From Rhodobiaceae bacterium (lineage in GTDB: Bacteria > Pseudomonadota > Alphaproteobacteria > Rhizobiales > Tepidamorphaceae), in NCBI GenBank assembly GCA_020637895.1, contig JACKJP010000006.1:186001-250000 (forward strand): a DNA stretch of 64,000 bases, read 5' to 3'. Below are positions 50,613-59,945 of the stretch, piece by piece. Every line of letters begins with the position of its first letter. The first letter of the stretch is position 1. Below the pieces are notes generated by a model. The model worked only from the letters and a program-made list of their open reading frames with translations, was not told the DNA's origin and did no database searches. The translations under genes and the position numbers were made by a program.

Positions 50613-50900
50613 ATGGCGCGTCGTTGCGAACTTACCGGCAAGGCAGTGCAGACCGGGAACAATGTGAGCCACGCCAACAACAAGTCCCGGCGCCGGTTCC
50701 TTCCGAACCTGTGCAATGTGACGCTGATCAGCGAGACCCTGGACCGCAGCTTCACGCTGCGCGTTTCGGCCAATGCGCTGCGTTCGGTCGAACATCGCGG
50801 CGGACTTGACGCATTCCTTGCCAAGGCAAAGGAAGACGATCTTTCGATCCGCGCGGCACAGATCAAGCGCGAGATCGCCAAGGCGGCCGCCGCGTCCTGA
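50613..50900 (+). CDS. rpmB: 50S ribosomal protein L28
   Basis: A 95-residue basic protein with the L28 pattern: MARRCELTGKAVQTGNNVSHANNKSRRRFLPNL, then LISETLDRSFTLRVSANALRSVEHRGGLDAFL. It binds 23S rRNA in the large subunit. The length is normal for alphaproteobacteria. The queuosine-precursor transporter gene follows after 32 bases on the same strand. Confidence 0.97.
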   Translation: MARRCELTGKAVQTGNNVSHANNKSRRRFLPNLCNVTLISETLDRSFTLRVSANALRSVEHRGGLDAFLAKAKEDDLSIRAAQIKREIAKAAAAS

Positions 50901-50932
50901 ACGGCAATAGCCGCGCAGCCTTCCGGGAGCGC

Positions 50933-51544
50933 ATGATGGTTTTCTCTCTGGTCGGCTTTTCCGACCTGCCGCGCCGCGTCTATGCGGCGATTGCGGCCAT
51001 GGGCGTCATCGTCCTCGCCTCCAACATTCTGGTGCAGTATCCGTTCACGCCCTTCGGGCTTGAGAACTATCTGACCTGGGGCGCTTTCACCTATCCGTTC
51101 GCGTTTCTCGTGACGGACGTGACGACCCGGCTCTATGGCGCTCCGGCGGCGCGTCGCGTGGTCGGCGTCGGTTTCATTGTTGCCGTTGTTCTGTCCTATG
51201 TGTTCGCGACGCCGCGGATAGCGGTTGCGTCCGGCTCCGCCTTTCTCGTCGCGCAGATGCTCGATGTCTTCGTCTTCGACCGGCTCCGCCAGAATGCATG
51301 GTGGATCGCGCCGCTTCTGTCGACGCTGATCGGCGCCGCGCTCGACACGATGATTTTTTTCACCGGCGCATTCGCCGGCGATCCGACGCTCCCGTCCGTG
51401 CCCTACGATCTTGGGTTTGCGGTGTTTGAAGCCCCGGTTTGGATGGGCTGGGCGGTTGTCGACTACATGGTCAAGCTTGGCCTTGCGGCGTTCATGCTGA
51501 TCCCTTTCCGCCTGCTGATCGCGCGGGCCCTGACACGCGGCTGA
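50933..51544 (+). CDS. VUT family queuosine-precursor transporter (YhhQ-like)
   Basis: A 203-residue inner-membrane protein with about six helices. LTWGAFTYPFAFLVTDVTTRLYGAPAARRVVGVGF is the conserved ECF/VUT core, with FLVAQMLDVFVFDRLRQNAWWIAPLLSTLIGAALDTMIFF and a final AVVDYMVKLGLAAF. Characterised YhhQ proteins import queuine precursors (preQ0/preQ1). The presence of gluQ at 11.0-11.9 kb agrees with queuosine use. It could be cotranscribed with rpmB. Confidence 0.87.
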   Translation: MMVFSLVGFSDLPRRVYAAIAAMGVIVLASNILVQYPFTPFGLENYLTWGAFTYPFAFLVTDVTTRLYGAPAARRVVGVGFIVAVVLSYVFATPRIAVASGSAFLVAQMLDVFVFDRLRQNAWWIAPLLSTLIGAALDTMIFFTGAFAGDPTLPSVPYDLGFAVFEAPVWMGWAVVDYMVKLGLAAFMLIPFRLLIARALTRG

Positions 51545-51564
51545 CCTGACCGCGGCCTGTTGCC

Positions 51565-52554
51565 TCAGCGCGCCAGTTCGAACTGAAGCATCACCGTTTG
51601 CTGCAGGAAGCTGAAATTGTCATCCGACATGATGGTGATGACGGGACGTCCGTTCGCACCCTCATGCACCGCGATCGCCTCCATATTGTCGATCATCGTG
51701 GAACGGTCGGCCTGAAAGAGAACTTCCCCGTCGATCAGCGCACCGGGTCTCAATTCGCCGGGCGCAATGCGTCTGATGGCAGCTTCAAGGTGGATGGGCT
51801 TTGAATAATAGCGCTCAAGCAGAAAAAGCGTACCGTCCGCCGTCATCGCCGCATCGGTGATATCGAAGCCCCCGCGCCGGCGTATGTGAAACGTGCCGGC
51901 GGTCCTTCCGTCCGCTTCGAGAAGCCAGCCTGAGTGATCGCCTTCCGCGTCAAGCGCGCGTTCGGCCAATGCGACGACCTGGCCATTGCCGCCGGGCAGG
52001 GGCGCCAGGGCCTCAAGGCCCCTGTTCTCCGGCAAGCGTGTCATCCATGGCGCTTCAGCGAAGATCGTGGCCGGCCTTGCTTCCCGCAGGTCGGAGCCAT
52101 AGCGCAGAATGCGGTGGTGCCTTTCCAGCCCGACGATAAGGTCACCATCAGGCAGACGGGTGACGGATTCCGCGTCAGCCTCTTCCTTGGGGGCGAGGCC
52201 GCGCCCCTTTGTGTCGAGCAGCGGCCCGATGACGGCATTGTCGATGGCGACCGGCCGTTCGCCTTCGTAGCGCACGGTTCCGGCGATCCAGTCTCCGACA
52301 TCCGTCACCATGACGAGATCGCGTCCATCCGGCCCAAGCGTCATGCCCGAAATCCCGCCCAGGCGCCGGTCAGGAGACGTCAGGACAAGGCCGCCGAGAT
52401 AGCGCAGTGCGCCAAAACGCGTCTCCTGCGGCGCCGATGGCATGAGGGCCGGGAGGGCTTCTGCGTCGATCTTGATCGAGGAAGGGCCCTGCGCCAATGC
52501 GAAAGCAGGCGTAGCGAAAAGGGCAAGCCACACGCCAAAGGCAAAGCGGGCCAT
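51565..52554 (-). CDS. Exported phytase-like esterase
   Basis: A 329-residue protein with a signal peptide (ARFAFGVWLALFATPAFALA) and the six-bladed-propeller sequence of the 'esterase-like activity of phytase' family: YLGGLVLTSPDRRLGGISGMTLGPDGRDLVMVTDVGDW, DAESVTRLPDGDLIVGLERHHRILRY, LPENRGLEALAPLPGG, FDITDAAMTADGTLFLLERYY and DNMEAIAVHEG. It follows cobT closely. ATG 52554 gives a normal signal peptide; a GTG at 52608 overlaps the end of cobT and is an alternative. Confidence 0.85.
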   Translation of the reverse strand: MARFAFGVWLALFATPAFALAQGPSSIKIDAEALPALMPSAPQETRFGALRYLGGLVLTSPDRRLGGISGMTLGPDGRDLVMVTDVGDWIAGTVRYEGERPVAIDNAVIGPLLDTKGRGLAPKEEADAESVTRLPDGDLIVGLERHHRILRYGSDLREARPATIFAEAPWMTRLPENRGLEALAPLPGGNGQVVALAERALDAEGDHSGWLLEADGRTAGTFHIRRRGGFDITDAAMTADGTLFLLERYYSKPIHLEAAIRRIAPGELRPGALIDGEVLFQADRSTMIDNMEAIAVHEGANGRPVITIMSDDNFSFLQQTVMLQFELAR

Positions 52555-52588
52555 CCGGCCCGCTGTGCCGTGCAAGAGAGGCAATACT

Positions 52589-54463
52589 CTAGTGACGTGT
52601 TGCGGCACGCCGGCCCGTCCCTTCGGCGCCGATATTCTCTTCGAAGAGTTCGGCGAGCTTTTCCGTCATCGCGCCGCCCAGTTCCTCCGCGTCGACGATG
52701 GTCACCGCGCGGCGGTAGTAACGGGTAACGTCATGGCCAATGCCGATGGCGATCAGTTCGACGGGCGAGCGCGTCTCGATCTCTTCGATCACTTCACGCA
52801 GGTGCTTTTCCAGATAGTTGCCGGGATTGACCGACAGCGTGGAATCGTCGACCGGCGCGCCGTCTGAAATCATCATCAGGATGCGGCGGTTCTCCGGGCG
52901 GGCAAGCAGCCGGCGATGCGCCCAGGCAAGCGCCTCGCCATCGACGTTTTCCTTCAACAGGCCCTCACGCATCATCAGCCCGAGATTCCGGCGCGCGCGG
53001 CGCCAAGGAGCGTCGGCCGATTTGTAGATGATATGGCGAATATCGTTGAGCCTTCCCGGCGCCGCTGGACGGCCGGCGGCGAGCCACGCCTCGCGCGACT
53101 GCCCGCCCTTCCAGGCCTTGGTCGTGAAGCCGAGAATTTCCACCTTCACGCCGCAGCGTTCCAGCGTGCGGGCGAGAATGTCGGCGCAGGTGGCCGCGAC
53201 CGAAATCGGCCGTCCGCGCATCGATCCGGAATTGTCGATCAGCAGGGTCACGACAGTGTCGCGGAAATCGGTGTCGCGCTCGGCCTTGAAGGCCAGCGCC
53301 TGCATCGGGTCCATGACAATCCGCGGCAGACGCGCGGTGTCGAGCACGCCTTCTTCCAGATCGAAATCCCAGGAACGGTTCTGCTGTGCCATCAGGCGGC
53401 GCTGCAGGCGGTTGGCAAGGCGCGCGACGACGTGACTGAGATGCAGGATCTGTTTGTCGAGAAATCCGCGCAGACGTTCCAGTTCCTCCGAGTCGCAAAG
53501 CTCGTCGGCACTGACGGTTTCATCATAGGCTTCGGTGAAGATCCGGTACTGGCTGCGTGGCTCATTGGCGCCCGAAGGTGTCGGTCGCCACGGATCGGAG
53601 CTTTCCGGCGCCTCTGCTTCCTCCAGCTCTTCGCGCCGTTCGTCGGGCTGGGCTTCGCTCGCCTCCGCCTGCGCCTCGGCATCCTCTTCCATCTGCTGGG
53701 TTTCGCTCTCGGCGCTCTCGCCGCCATCCTCGCCGGACGGCTCCTGCTCCTCGGCGCCGGGGTCCTCGGCCTCCTCACCCTCGTCCTCGGCGTCCTCCTG
53801 TTCAGGCTCGCCGCCGAGTTCGTCGCCCATGTCGAAGGCGGTAATGAGATCGCGCATGCATTGCGCGAATGCCTCCTGGTCTTCCAGGGACTTCGGCAGG
53901 CGTTCGAGTTCAGCGCCCGCCTTCTCAACGATCCAGTCGCGCCACTGGGCAACCAGCGCCTCGGCGGCCTTGGGGATCCTGGCGCCGGTCAGGCGTTCCC
54001 GCGCGATCAGCGCCACCGCATCTTCCAGCGGCGCTTCCTCGCGGCTGGTGATCTTGCTGGCGTTAAGGCGCGTGTACCGGGCTTCCAGCATCGCAGCCAG
54101 ATTGCCGGCGACACCGGTCATGCGGTTTGCGCCAATGGCCTCGCAGCGCGCCTGTTCAACGGCATCGAACAACGCGCGCGCGTTGCGTCCGGTCGGGCTA
54201 AGCTTCTGGTGCAGCGGCCCATTGTGGCAGGCTATGCGCAAGGCCAGCGCGTCGGCCTGGCCGCGCGCGCTGGCCGCTTCGGCCGGGCTCATGCCGCGCG
54301 GCGGCTCGGGCAGGCGCACGCTGTCGCCACCAATGCTGGCGCGGTCGCCGCCATAGGCGATCTGGATGTCGGGCTTGCCGCCGATTGCCTTCAGCGTTGC
54401 GGAAATCGCGCGCTTGAAAGGCTCGTTCGGTCCTTCCCGACCCGATCTGTTGGGCGGACTCAT
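52589..54463 (-). CDS. cobT: Cobaltochelatase subunit CobT
   Basis: A 624-residue protein. The N-terminal CobT domain (KRAISATLKAIGGKPDIQIAYGGDR ...) is followed by a long Glu-rich acidic linker (about 215-300) and a C-terminal von Willebrand factor A domain with the MIDAS motif LLIDNSGSMRGRP (DxSxS). With CobS it forms the AAA-type chaperone complex that, with CobN, inserts cobalt into hydrogenobyrinate diamide in aerobic B12 synthesis. cobS lies immediately upstream (10-base gap). B12 is the cofactor of the Ecm encoded at 5.2 kb. Confidence 0.95.
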   Translation of the reverse strand: MSPPNRSGREGPNEPFKRAISATLKAIGGKPDIQIAYGGDRASIGGDSVRLPEPPRGMSPAEAASARGQADALALRIACHNGPLHQKLSPTGRNARALFDAVEQARCEAIGANRMTGVAGNLAAMLEARYTRLNASKITSREEAPLEDAVALIARERLTGARIPKAAEALVAQWRDWIVEKAGAELERLPKSLEDQEAFAQCMRDLITAFDMGDELGGEPEQEDAEDEGEEAEDPGAEEQEPSGEDGGESAESETQQMEEDAEAQAEASEAQPDERREELEEAEAPESSDPWRPTPSGANEPRSQYRIFTEAYDETVSADELCDSEELERLRGFLDKQILHLSHVVARLANRLQRRLMAQQNRSWDFDLEEGVLDTARLPRIVMDPMQALAFKAERDTDFRDTVVTLLIDNSGSMRGRPISVAATCADILARTLERCGVKVEILGFTTKAWKGGQSREAWLAAGRPAAPGRLNDIRHIIYKSADAPWRRARRNLGLMMREGLLKENVDGEALAWAHRRLLARPENRRILMMISDGAPVDDSTLSVNPGNYLEKHLREVIEEIETRSPVELIAIGIGHDVTRYYRRAVTIVDAEELGGAMTEKLAELFEENIGAEGTGRRAATRH

Positions 54464-54473
54464 GGAGTCCGTC

Positions 54474-55481
54474 CTAGTTCAGGGCCAGATTGACGCTGGA
54501 TTCCGGCAGTTCCCTGCCAAAGCAGCGCTGATAGAACTCGGCGACCACCGGCCGTTCCAGTTCGTCGCACTTGTTGACGAAGGTCAGCCTGAACGCCTCG
54601 CCCAGATCCCCGAAAATATCTGCATTCTCGGCCCAGGTGATAACCGTGCGCGGGCTCATGACCGTCGACAGGTCGCCATTGACGAAGGCGGAACGCGTGA
54701 GATCGGCAAGACGGACCATGCGCGAGGCGGTGTCGCGTCCCTCTTCGCCCTTCATCCATTTCGCCTTGGCAAGAATGATGTTCACTTCATCATCATGCGG
54801 CAGATAGTTCAGCGCCGAGACGATCGACCAGCGATCCATCTGCGCCTGGTTGATCTGCTGCGTTCCATGATAGAGGCCGGAGGTATCGCCAAGACCGATC
54901 GTGTTTGCAGTGGCGAACAGCCGGAACGCCGGGTGCGGCTTCAGCACGCGGCTCTGGTCGAGCAGGGTCAGCCGGCCCGACGATTCCAGCACGCGCTGAA
55001 TGACGAACATCACATCCGGCCGGCCCGCGTCATACTCGTCGAATACGAGAGCGACATTGTTCTGGTAGGCCCATGGCAGGATGCCATCGCGGAATTCGGT
55101 GACCTGCTTGCCGTCCTTGAGAACGATCGCATCCTTGCCGATCAGATCGATACGGCTGATATGACTGTCGAGATTGACGCGAACGCACGGCCAGTTCAGA
55201 CGCGCCGCGACCTGTTCGATATGGGTCGATTTGCCGGTACCGTGATAGCCGGTGATCATGACGCGCCGGTTGTAGGCAAAGCCCGCAAGGATCGCGAGCG
55301 TCGTCTCGCGGTTGAAGAGGTAGTCGGGATCGGTGTCGGGTACGTTCGCGTTGGTTTCCGAATAGGCCGGTACTTCCATGTCGGTGTCGATTCCGAAGAC
55401 CTGGCGGACTGACAGCTTCATATCGGGCATTGCCGCGCCGGGGCTGTTCGGCGTGGAAGCTGCAGTATCGGGCGTTGTCAT
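54474..55481 (-). CDS. cobS: Cobaltochelatase subunit CobS
   Basis: A 335-residue MoxR-type AAA+ ATPase. DMKLSVRQVFGIDTDMEVPAYSETNANVPDTDPDYLFN at the start is diagnostic of CobS. Walker A is GYHGTGKST, Walker B is LVFDEYDAGRP, and the sensor region is FRLFATANTIGLGDTSGLYHGTQ. It powers cobalt insertion with CobT and CobN. It is the first gene of cobS-cobT. Confidence 0.96.
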   Translation of the reverse strand: MTTPDTAASTPNSPGAAMPDMKLSVRQVFGIDTDMEVPAYSETNANVPDTDPDYLFNRETTLAILAGFAYNRRVMITGYHGTGKSTHIEQVAARLNWPCVRVNLDSHISRIDLIGKDAIVLKDGKQVTEFRDGILPWAYQNNVALVFDEYDAGRPDVMFVIQRVLESSGRLTLLDQSRVLKPHPAFRLFATANTIGLGDTSGLYHGTQQINQAQMDRWSIVSALNYLPHDDEVNIILAKAKWMKGEEGRDTASRMVRLADLTRSAFVNGDLSTVMSPRTVITWAENADIFGDLGEAFRLTFVNKCDELERPVVAEFYQRCFGRELPESSVNLALN

Positions 55482-55558
55482 AGTTCAATTCCTGATTATG
55501 GGATGCTTGAGAGTTTTCCCGCGGATCGTAAACCGCTGCGGGCAAATGGCAATGGGCC

Positions 55559-56137
55559 TCAGCAGAACCCGGCCTTCCGCAGTTGCCGGTAGGCCAGGAT
55601 GATCTGTGCAAGCCGCGCTTCGCTGGAGCGGTCGCCACCGTTGGAATCGGGGTGAAGCCGTTTGACGAGGAGCTTGTAGCGGGCGTGAATCTCGGTCTTG
55701 CCGGCATCGGAATCGAGGCCAAGCGTGTCGAGGGCCTTTGCGGCGAGGGGCGGCACCCGGCGCTTGGGTTCCGGCGCACCGCCGTCACGGAAAAATTCGA
55801 ACGGGTCGCGCAGGTCGAAACGGGCCTGCCGGGCAGCGCCGCGCTCCGCCTTGCCCATCGACCAGGTTGGCCGGTGCCCTGTTACATTGTCGATCTGAAA
55901 CTCGGCGATTTCGCCATCTGACATGCCGGAGAAGTAGTTGTAGGCCTTGTTGTAGGCGCGGACATGGTCGAGGCAAAAATGCAGATACTGTCCCTCGAAC
56001 TGGCGACCGCGCGGCGCGGGATACTCGCCGGCGGCCTTGCAGCCGACCACGGCGCAGCCCGGCGTGCGCGGCGGTGGTGGCGCAGCGCTCGTCTTGCCGA
56101 TGCGGATCCGGTCAAACCATTTTGAGTCGAGTTTCAT
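55559..56137 (-). CDS. J-domain protein
   Basis: A 192-residue protein whose last 60 residues are a J domain (LDTLGLDSDAGKTEIHARYKLLVKRLHPDSNGG, with the HPD motif). The first half, starting MKLDSKWFDRIRIG and including FCLDHVRAYNKAYNYFSGM, is conserved in alphaproteobacteria and has Cys at CAVVGC. It is a DnaK co-chaperone of the small class. Divergent from the bolA gene and 77 bases upstream of cobS on the same strand. Confidence 0.9.
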   Translation of the reverse strand: MKLDSKWFDRIRIGKTSAAPPPPRTPGCAVVGCKAAGEYPAPRGRQFEGQYLHFCLDHVRAYNKAYNYFSGMSDGEIAEFQIDNVTGHRPTWSMGKAERGAARQARFDLRDPFEFFRDGGAPEPKRRVPPLAAKALDTLGLDSDAGKTEIHARYKLLVKRLHPDSNGGDRSSEARLAQIILAYRQLRKAGFC

Positions 56138-56213
56138 CGCCGTGCATTATATGGATCGCGGACAATGCCGGACAAGCGTTCCGGCGGGCCAAACAATACG
56201 GAAAGCATCCCCC

Positions 56214-56468
56214 ATGAGCGTCAAGGAAACGATAACCGACAAACTCACCGCAGCCTTTTCGCCGACGCGTCTGGAGGTGATCGATGAATCCGAGCAGCAT
56301 CATGGCCACGCCGGATGGCGGGAAGGTGGCGAAACGCATTTCAGGGTGAAAATTTCCTCGCCCGGTCTTGCCGGGCTGTCTCGGGTGGAACGGCATCGCC
56401 AGATCATGGGGGTTCTGCAGGCGGAGCTTGCCGGTCCGGTACACGCGCTAGCCATCGAGGTGAACTGA
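56214..56468 (+). CDS. BolA-family protein
   Basis: An 84-residue protein from ATG 56214: VKETITDKLTAAFSPTRLEVIDESEQHHGHAG then GETHFRVKISSPGLAGLSRVERHRQIMGVLQAELAGPVHALAIEV. The His and Cys-less loop is typical of BolA1-type proteins that bind [2Fe-2S] clusters with monothiol glutaredoxin. It is separate from, and convergent with, corC. Confidence 0.92.
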   Translation: MSVKETITDKLTAAFSPTRLEVIDESEQHHGHAGWREGGETHFRVKISSPGLAGLSRVERHRQIMGVLQAELAGPVHALAIEVN

Positions 56469-56476
56469 GCCGGGGC

Positions 56477-57787
56477 TTACGCGGCCTTGACCTTCTGCAC
56501 CACCGGCGGGGCAGCGCTCTCGTCGGAGACCGGCGCGATATGCAGGAGCGTCAGGCGATTGCGCACCCGCCGCAGCACCGAGAAGCGGAAGCCATAAAAG
56601 GTGAAGACCTGCCCCGCGTCCGGAATCATCCGCGCCGCGTTTATGACGAGCCCGGCCACGGTCGTTGCCTCCTCGTCGGGCAGGGACCAGTGCATGGCGC
56701 GATTGATATCGCGGATCGGGACCGCGCCTTCGACCTGGACAGAACCGTCTGACTGGACCCTGAGGCCCTGCACGTCGATGTCGTGCTCGTCGGAAATTTC
56801 GCCGACGATCTCCTCCAGGATGTCCTCCAGCGTCAGCATTCCCATCACCTCGCCATACTCGTCGACGACCAGCGCCATGTGAATCTTGCGCTTCAGGAAC
56901 GCGTCGAGCTGGTCTTCGAGGCTCGTCGTATCGGGAACGAACCAGGGCTTGGTGGCTATGTCGTCAATCTTGAGGTTTTCCAGCGAGCCGCCATTGGCGT
57001 GAATGGCGCGCAGAAGATCCTTGGCGTGGAGAACGCCGACAATGTTCTCCGGCTTGTCGCGCCACAGCGGCAGGCGCGTATAGGCGCTGGCCAGCACTTC
57101 GTCGACCAGCTTCACCGGCGGGTCGTCGGCGCTGAGGACCTGTATGGCGGTGCGGTGGACCATCACGTCGGAGACCCACAGGTCACGTAGGTCCAGTACG
57201 CCGCCGAGGCGGTACTGATCGTCGCGAATCACGTTGCCGTCGCGCGCATGCATATCGATCGCACCACGGAGTTCCTCGTGCGCGGACAGCACCTTCTGCT
57301 CCGGATCGACCTTCCAGCCCATCAGCGACAGAAGCAGTCGCACGAACTTCTCGATCGTCATGACGATCGGCGCAAACAGCACGACCAGCGGGCGGACAAC
57401 CGGCGCAATCGCCAGCGCGAACCGGTCAGGATCGGTGATCGCGGCCGTCTTGGGCAGGATTTCGGAAAAGATCAGAACGACGAAGGTCATCACCAGCGTC
57501 GCATAGGCAACGCCGGCGTCGCCGAACAGGGAAAGAAACAGGCTGGTGGCGAGCGATGATGCGAGAATGTTGACCAGATTGTTGCCGAGCAGCAGTGCGC
57601 CGATCAGCCTTTCGCGGGCGTCAAGCAGCTGATTGACGGTGCTGGCGCGCTTGTCACCGTTTTTGTCGAGCTGGAACATGCGGGCGCGTGAGGCCGCGGT
57701 GAGCGCCGTTTCCGATCCGGAAAAGAACGCCGAACAAATCAGCAGGACGAGGATGGCGCCAATGATGATGGCGAAAGTCGTTGTCAT
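56477..57787 (-). CDS. CorC/HlyC-family membrane protein (CNNM type)
   Basis: A 436-residue protein. The N-terminal CNNM/DUF21 domain has three to four membrane helices (FAIIIGAILVLLICSAFFSGSETALTAASR). Two CBS domains follow (VSDVMVHRTAIQVLSADDPPVKLVDEVL; WFVPDTTSLEDQLDAFLKRKIHMALVVDEYGEVMGMLTLEDI), then the CorC_HlyC C-terminal domain. Family members support Mg2+/Co2+ homeostasis. It overlaps aroB by 4 bases (ATGA), so aroK-aroB-corC is one unit. Confidence 0.92.
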   Translation of the reverse strand: MTTTFAIIIGAILVLLICSAFFSGSETALTAASRARMFQLDKNGDKRASTVNQLLDARERLIGALLLGNNLVNILASSLATSLFLSLFGDAGVAYATLVMTFVVLIFSEILPKTAAITDPDRFALAIAPVVRPLVVLFAPIVMTIEKFVRLLLSLMGWKVDPEQKVLSAHEELRGAIDMHARDGNVIRDDQYRLGGVLDLRDLWVSDVMVHRTAIQVLSADDPPVKLVDEVLASAYTRLPLWRDKPENIVGVLHAKDLLRAIHANGGSLENLKIDDIATKPWFVPDTTSLEDQLDAFLKRKIHMALVVDEYGEVMGMLTLEDILEEIVGEISDEHDIDVQGLRVQSDGSVQVEGAVPIRDINRAMHWSLPDEEATTVAGLVINAARMIPDAGQVFTFYGFRFSVLRRVRNRLTLLHIAPVSDESAAPPVVQKVKAA

Positions 57788-58923
57788 GGTGCCGGAGCTT
57801 GAGCCAGTTTCTCCGAAAGATAGGTGCGGATCGCCGCTGCGTCGAGACCGCGTGCGACAAATGCGTCGCCGATGGCCCTGACGAGGATGAAGGTCAGCGA
57901 GCCGCGCTCGACCTTCTTGTCCTGGGCTATGAGGTCCATCAGCGTATCGGCGTCGGGCAGGCCGCCATCCACCTGGAACGTATCGGTCGGCAGACCGACA
58001 GCATGGAAATGCGCCCTGACGCGCGCCGTGTCATCGGATGAAACATGACCAAGCCGTTCGGACATCTCGAAAGCGCAGATCATGCCAATCGATATCGCCT
58101 CGCCGTGCAGCAGCCTGTCGCTGTACCCGCAGGCGGCCTCGAAGGCATGGCCGAATGTGTGACCGAGATTGAGCAATGCCCGCTCGCCCGACTCGCGTTC
58201 GTCGCGGGCGACTATGCCGGCTTTGGCCTGACAGCTCGTCGCGATTGCGCGGATGCGCGCATGCCCGCCGCTGAAGACGGACGGCCATTCCTTTTCCAGC
58301 CAGTCGAAGAAGGCGCGGTCGCCGAGCAGCCCGTACTTGACGACCTCCGCATACCCGGCGCGGAATTCGCGCACTGGCAGGGTGTCGAGACTGTCGGTAT
58401 CGGCGATGACAAGCGAGGGCTGATGAAACGCGCCGACAAGGTTCTTGCCGTGGGCGGTATCGATACCCGTCTTGCCGCCGATAGAGCTATCCACCTGCGC
58501 CAGCAACGAGGTCGGAATCTGGACGAAGCGGACGCCCCGTCTGAGGATCGATGCGGCAAAGCCGGCAAGGTCGCCAACGACCCCGCCGCCGAGGGCGACA
58601 ACGAGATCGCCCCGCTCGATGCGGTGATCGAGGAGGAAATCGGTTACCTCCTGGAGCCTGCCGAAACTCTTGGATTTCTCGCCTGGCGGCACGACGAGCG
58701 AATTGGCGTCGATGCCGCCATGGCGAAGCGAATTTTCGAGACGGCCGAGCTGGGCGTCCGCAACATGGGCATCGGTGATGATCGCGATGCGCGCGCCCGG
58801 CGCGAGGCTCGCAATATAGTCCGCCGACCGGTCGATCAGACCCGGACCGATCAGAATATCGTATCCGCGATCTGCCAGATCGACGCGCACCGTTGTTGTT
58901 TCACCGTTTCCGACCGCGTTCAT
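57784..58923 (-). CDS. aroB: 3-dehydroquinate synthase
   Basis: A 379-residue enzyme with the AroB sequence: RVDLADRGYDILIGPGLID, VPPGEKSKSFGRLQEV, LVVALGGGVVGDLAGFAASILRRGVRFVQIPTSLLAQVDSSIGGKTGID and NLGHTFGHAFEAACGY with metal-binding His. It converts DAHP to 3-dehydroquinate, the second step of the shikimate pathway. It starts in the stop codon of aroK. Confidence 0.97.
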   Translation of the reverse strand: MNAVGNGETTTVRVDLADRGYDILIGPGLIDRSADYIASLAPGARIAIITDAHVADAQLGRLENSLRHGGIDANSLVVPPGEKSKSFGRLQEVTDFLLDHRIERGDLVVALGGGVVGDLAGFAASILRRGVRFVQIPTSLLAQVDSSIGGKTGIDTAHGKNLVGAFHQPSLVIADTDSLDTLPVREFRAGYAEVVKYGLLGDRAFFDWLEKEWPSVFSGGHARIRAIATSCQAKAGIVARDERESGERALLNLGHTFGHAFEAACGYSDRLLHGEAISIGMICAFEMSERLGHVSSDDTARVRAHFHAVGLPTDTFQVDGGLPDADTLMDLIAQDKKVERGSLTFILVRAIGDAFVARGLDAAAIRTYLSEKLAQAPAP

Positions 58924-59537
58924 TGCGGGTTCGCTTCCTTGTTGATGGCGCCGTCAATGTGGGCGGATACGGCCTTCACGATTTCGCCGACCACGGTTTC
59001 ATGCGGGACTTCGCGCGACATGATGGTGAGGTCGGCCAGTGCGTAGGTTGGATTTCTTTGCTCTATCAGTGCCTTAAGCGTTCCTTCCGGATCTGCTGTC
59101 TTGAGCAGCGGCCGGTTGCTGCGCCGTTTCACCCGACGAAAAAGCAGATCGGAATCGGCCTTCAGCCAGATCGAAATGCCAGCCGAAGCAATCGTATGGC
59201 GCGTGTCGGGATCCATGAACGCGCCGCCGCCGGTCGCCAGCACCAGTGGCCCGCCGCGCAGGATGCGCTCGATCACGCGCTTTTCACCGTCACGGAAATA
59301 GGCCTCGCCATGGGCCTCGAAAATCTCAGGGATCGTCTGGCCGGCCGCTTTTTCGATCTCGGTGTCGGCGTCAACGAAAGGGATTGCAAGCCGCGCGGCA
59401 AGGCGCCTGCCGACAGAGGATTTGCCAGCGCCCATCATGCCGACAAGCACCAGCGACCGGCCGCCAAGCCCGGCGAGGAGCGCGGCCTCCACCGACGGCT
59501 CCTTTTCGGAGACGGCATTGGCATTTCCTGTCGTCAT
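58920..59537 (-). CDS. aroK: Shikimate kinase
   Basis: A 205-residue P-loop kinase. Walker A is GMMGAGKSS (33-41), the shikimate-binding ADTEIE and GDGEKR-type segment (YFRDGEKRVIE) and the GGGAFMDPDTR glycine loop are present. The reaction is ATP-dependent 3-phosphorylation of shikimate. First gene of aroK-aroB-corC. The N-terminal 20 residues are more variable than the rest, as is common for fused-looking rhizobial AroK. Confidence 0.96.
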   Translation of the reverse strand: MTTGNANAVSEKEPSVEAALLAGLGGRSLVLVGMMGAGKSSVGRRLAARLAIPFVDADTEIEKAAGQTIPEIFEAHGEAYFRDGEKRVIERILRGGPLVLATGGGAFMDPDTRHTIASAGISIWLKADSDLLFRRVKRRSNRPLLKTADPEGTLKALIEQRNPTYALADLTIMSREVPHETVVGEIVKAVSAHIDGAINKEANPQ

Positions 59538-59776
59538 CGGTTCGTCAGCCCTTCGACCATGGCAGGCGTTGTTTCAACGCAGGTCGTAATGTGGCGCGGG
59601 CGGAATGACAAGCTTTGCCGGCACCTGGCTGGCGGCGTTAACCCTGTTGGCAGCGCTGCGCCGGCACTCTTCCAAAACAGTGGTAATCGTGCTTTCTGGA
59701 AAAAAGGGGCGGACCAGATCGTTGCGACCGGCGTTGGAACGCCGAGCGCGCGCCATACCCGGGGATTGAAAACGCC

Positions 59777-59917
59777 ATGCCATCGCTCATTCGTTTCATT
59801 GTCTTCTGCGGTGTCATCGCGGGCCTCGTCTATGGCGGCATGTTCGCGCTGGCGAATTTCGTGAAGCCCGAACCGCGCGAGATGACCGTTCGGGTCGACG
59901 TCGACCAGCTGCGCTGA
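59777..59917 (+). CDS. 46-residue single-span membrane protein
   Basis: A small open frame from ATG 59777 to TGA 59917. It encodes a basic start (MPSLIRF), one hydrophobic span (FIVFCGVIAGLVYGGMFALANFV), and a soluble acidic tail with PREMTVRVDVDQL. Similar miniature proteins occur next to xerD in other Hyphomicrobiales, sometimes misnamed 'histidine kinase'. Function is unknown. The ribosome site is weak. It precedes xerD by 28 bases on the same strand. Confidence 0.65.
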   Translation: MPSLIRFIVFCGVIAGLVYGGMFALANFVKPEPREMTVRVDVDQLR

Positions 59918-59945
59918 AGGGCCGCCCTCATCGTCAGGACACCAC

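Noticed and set aside
52916..54493. A 525-codon plus-strand frame over cobT
   Set aside because: Antisense to cobT, whose motifs and neighbours are clear.
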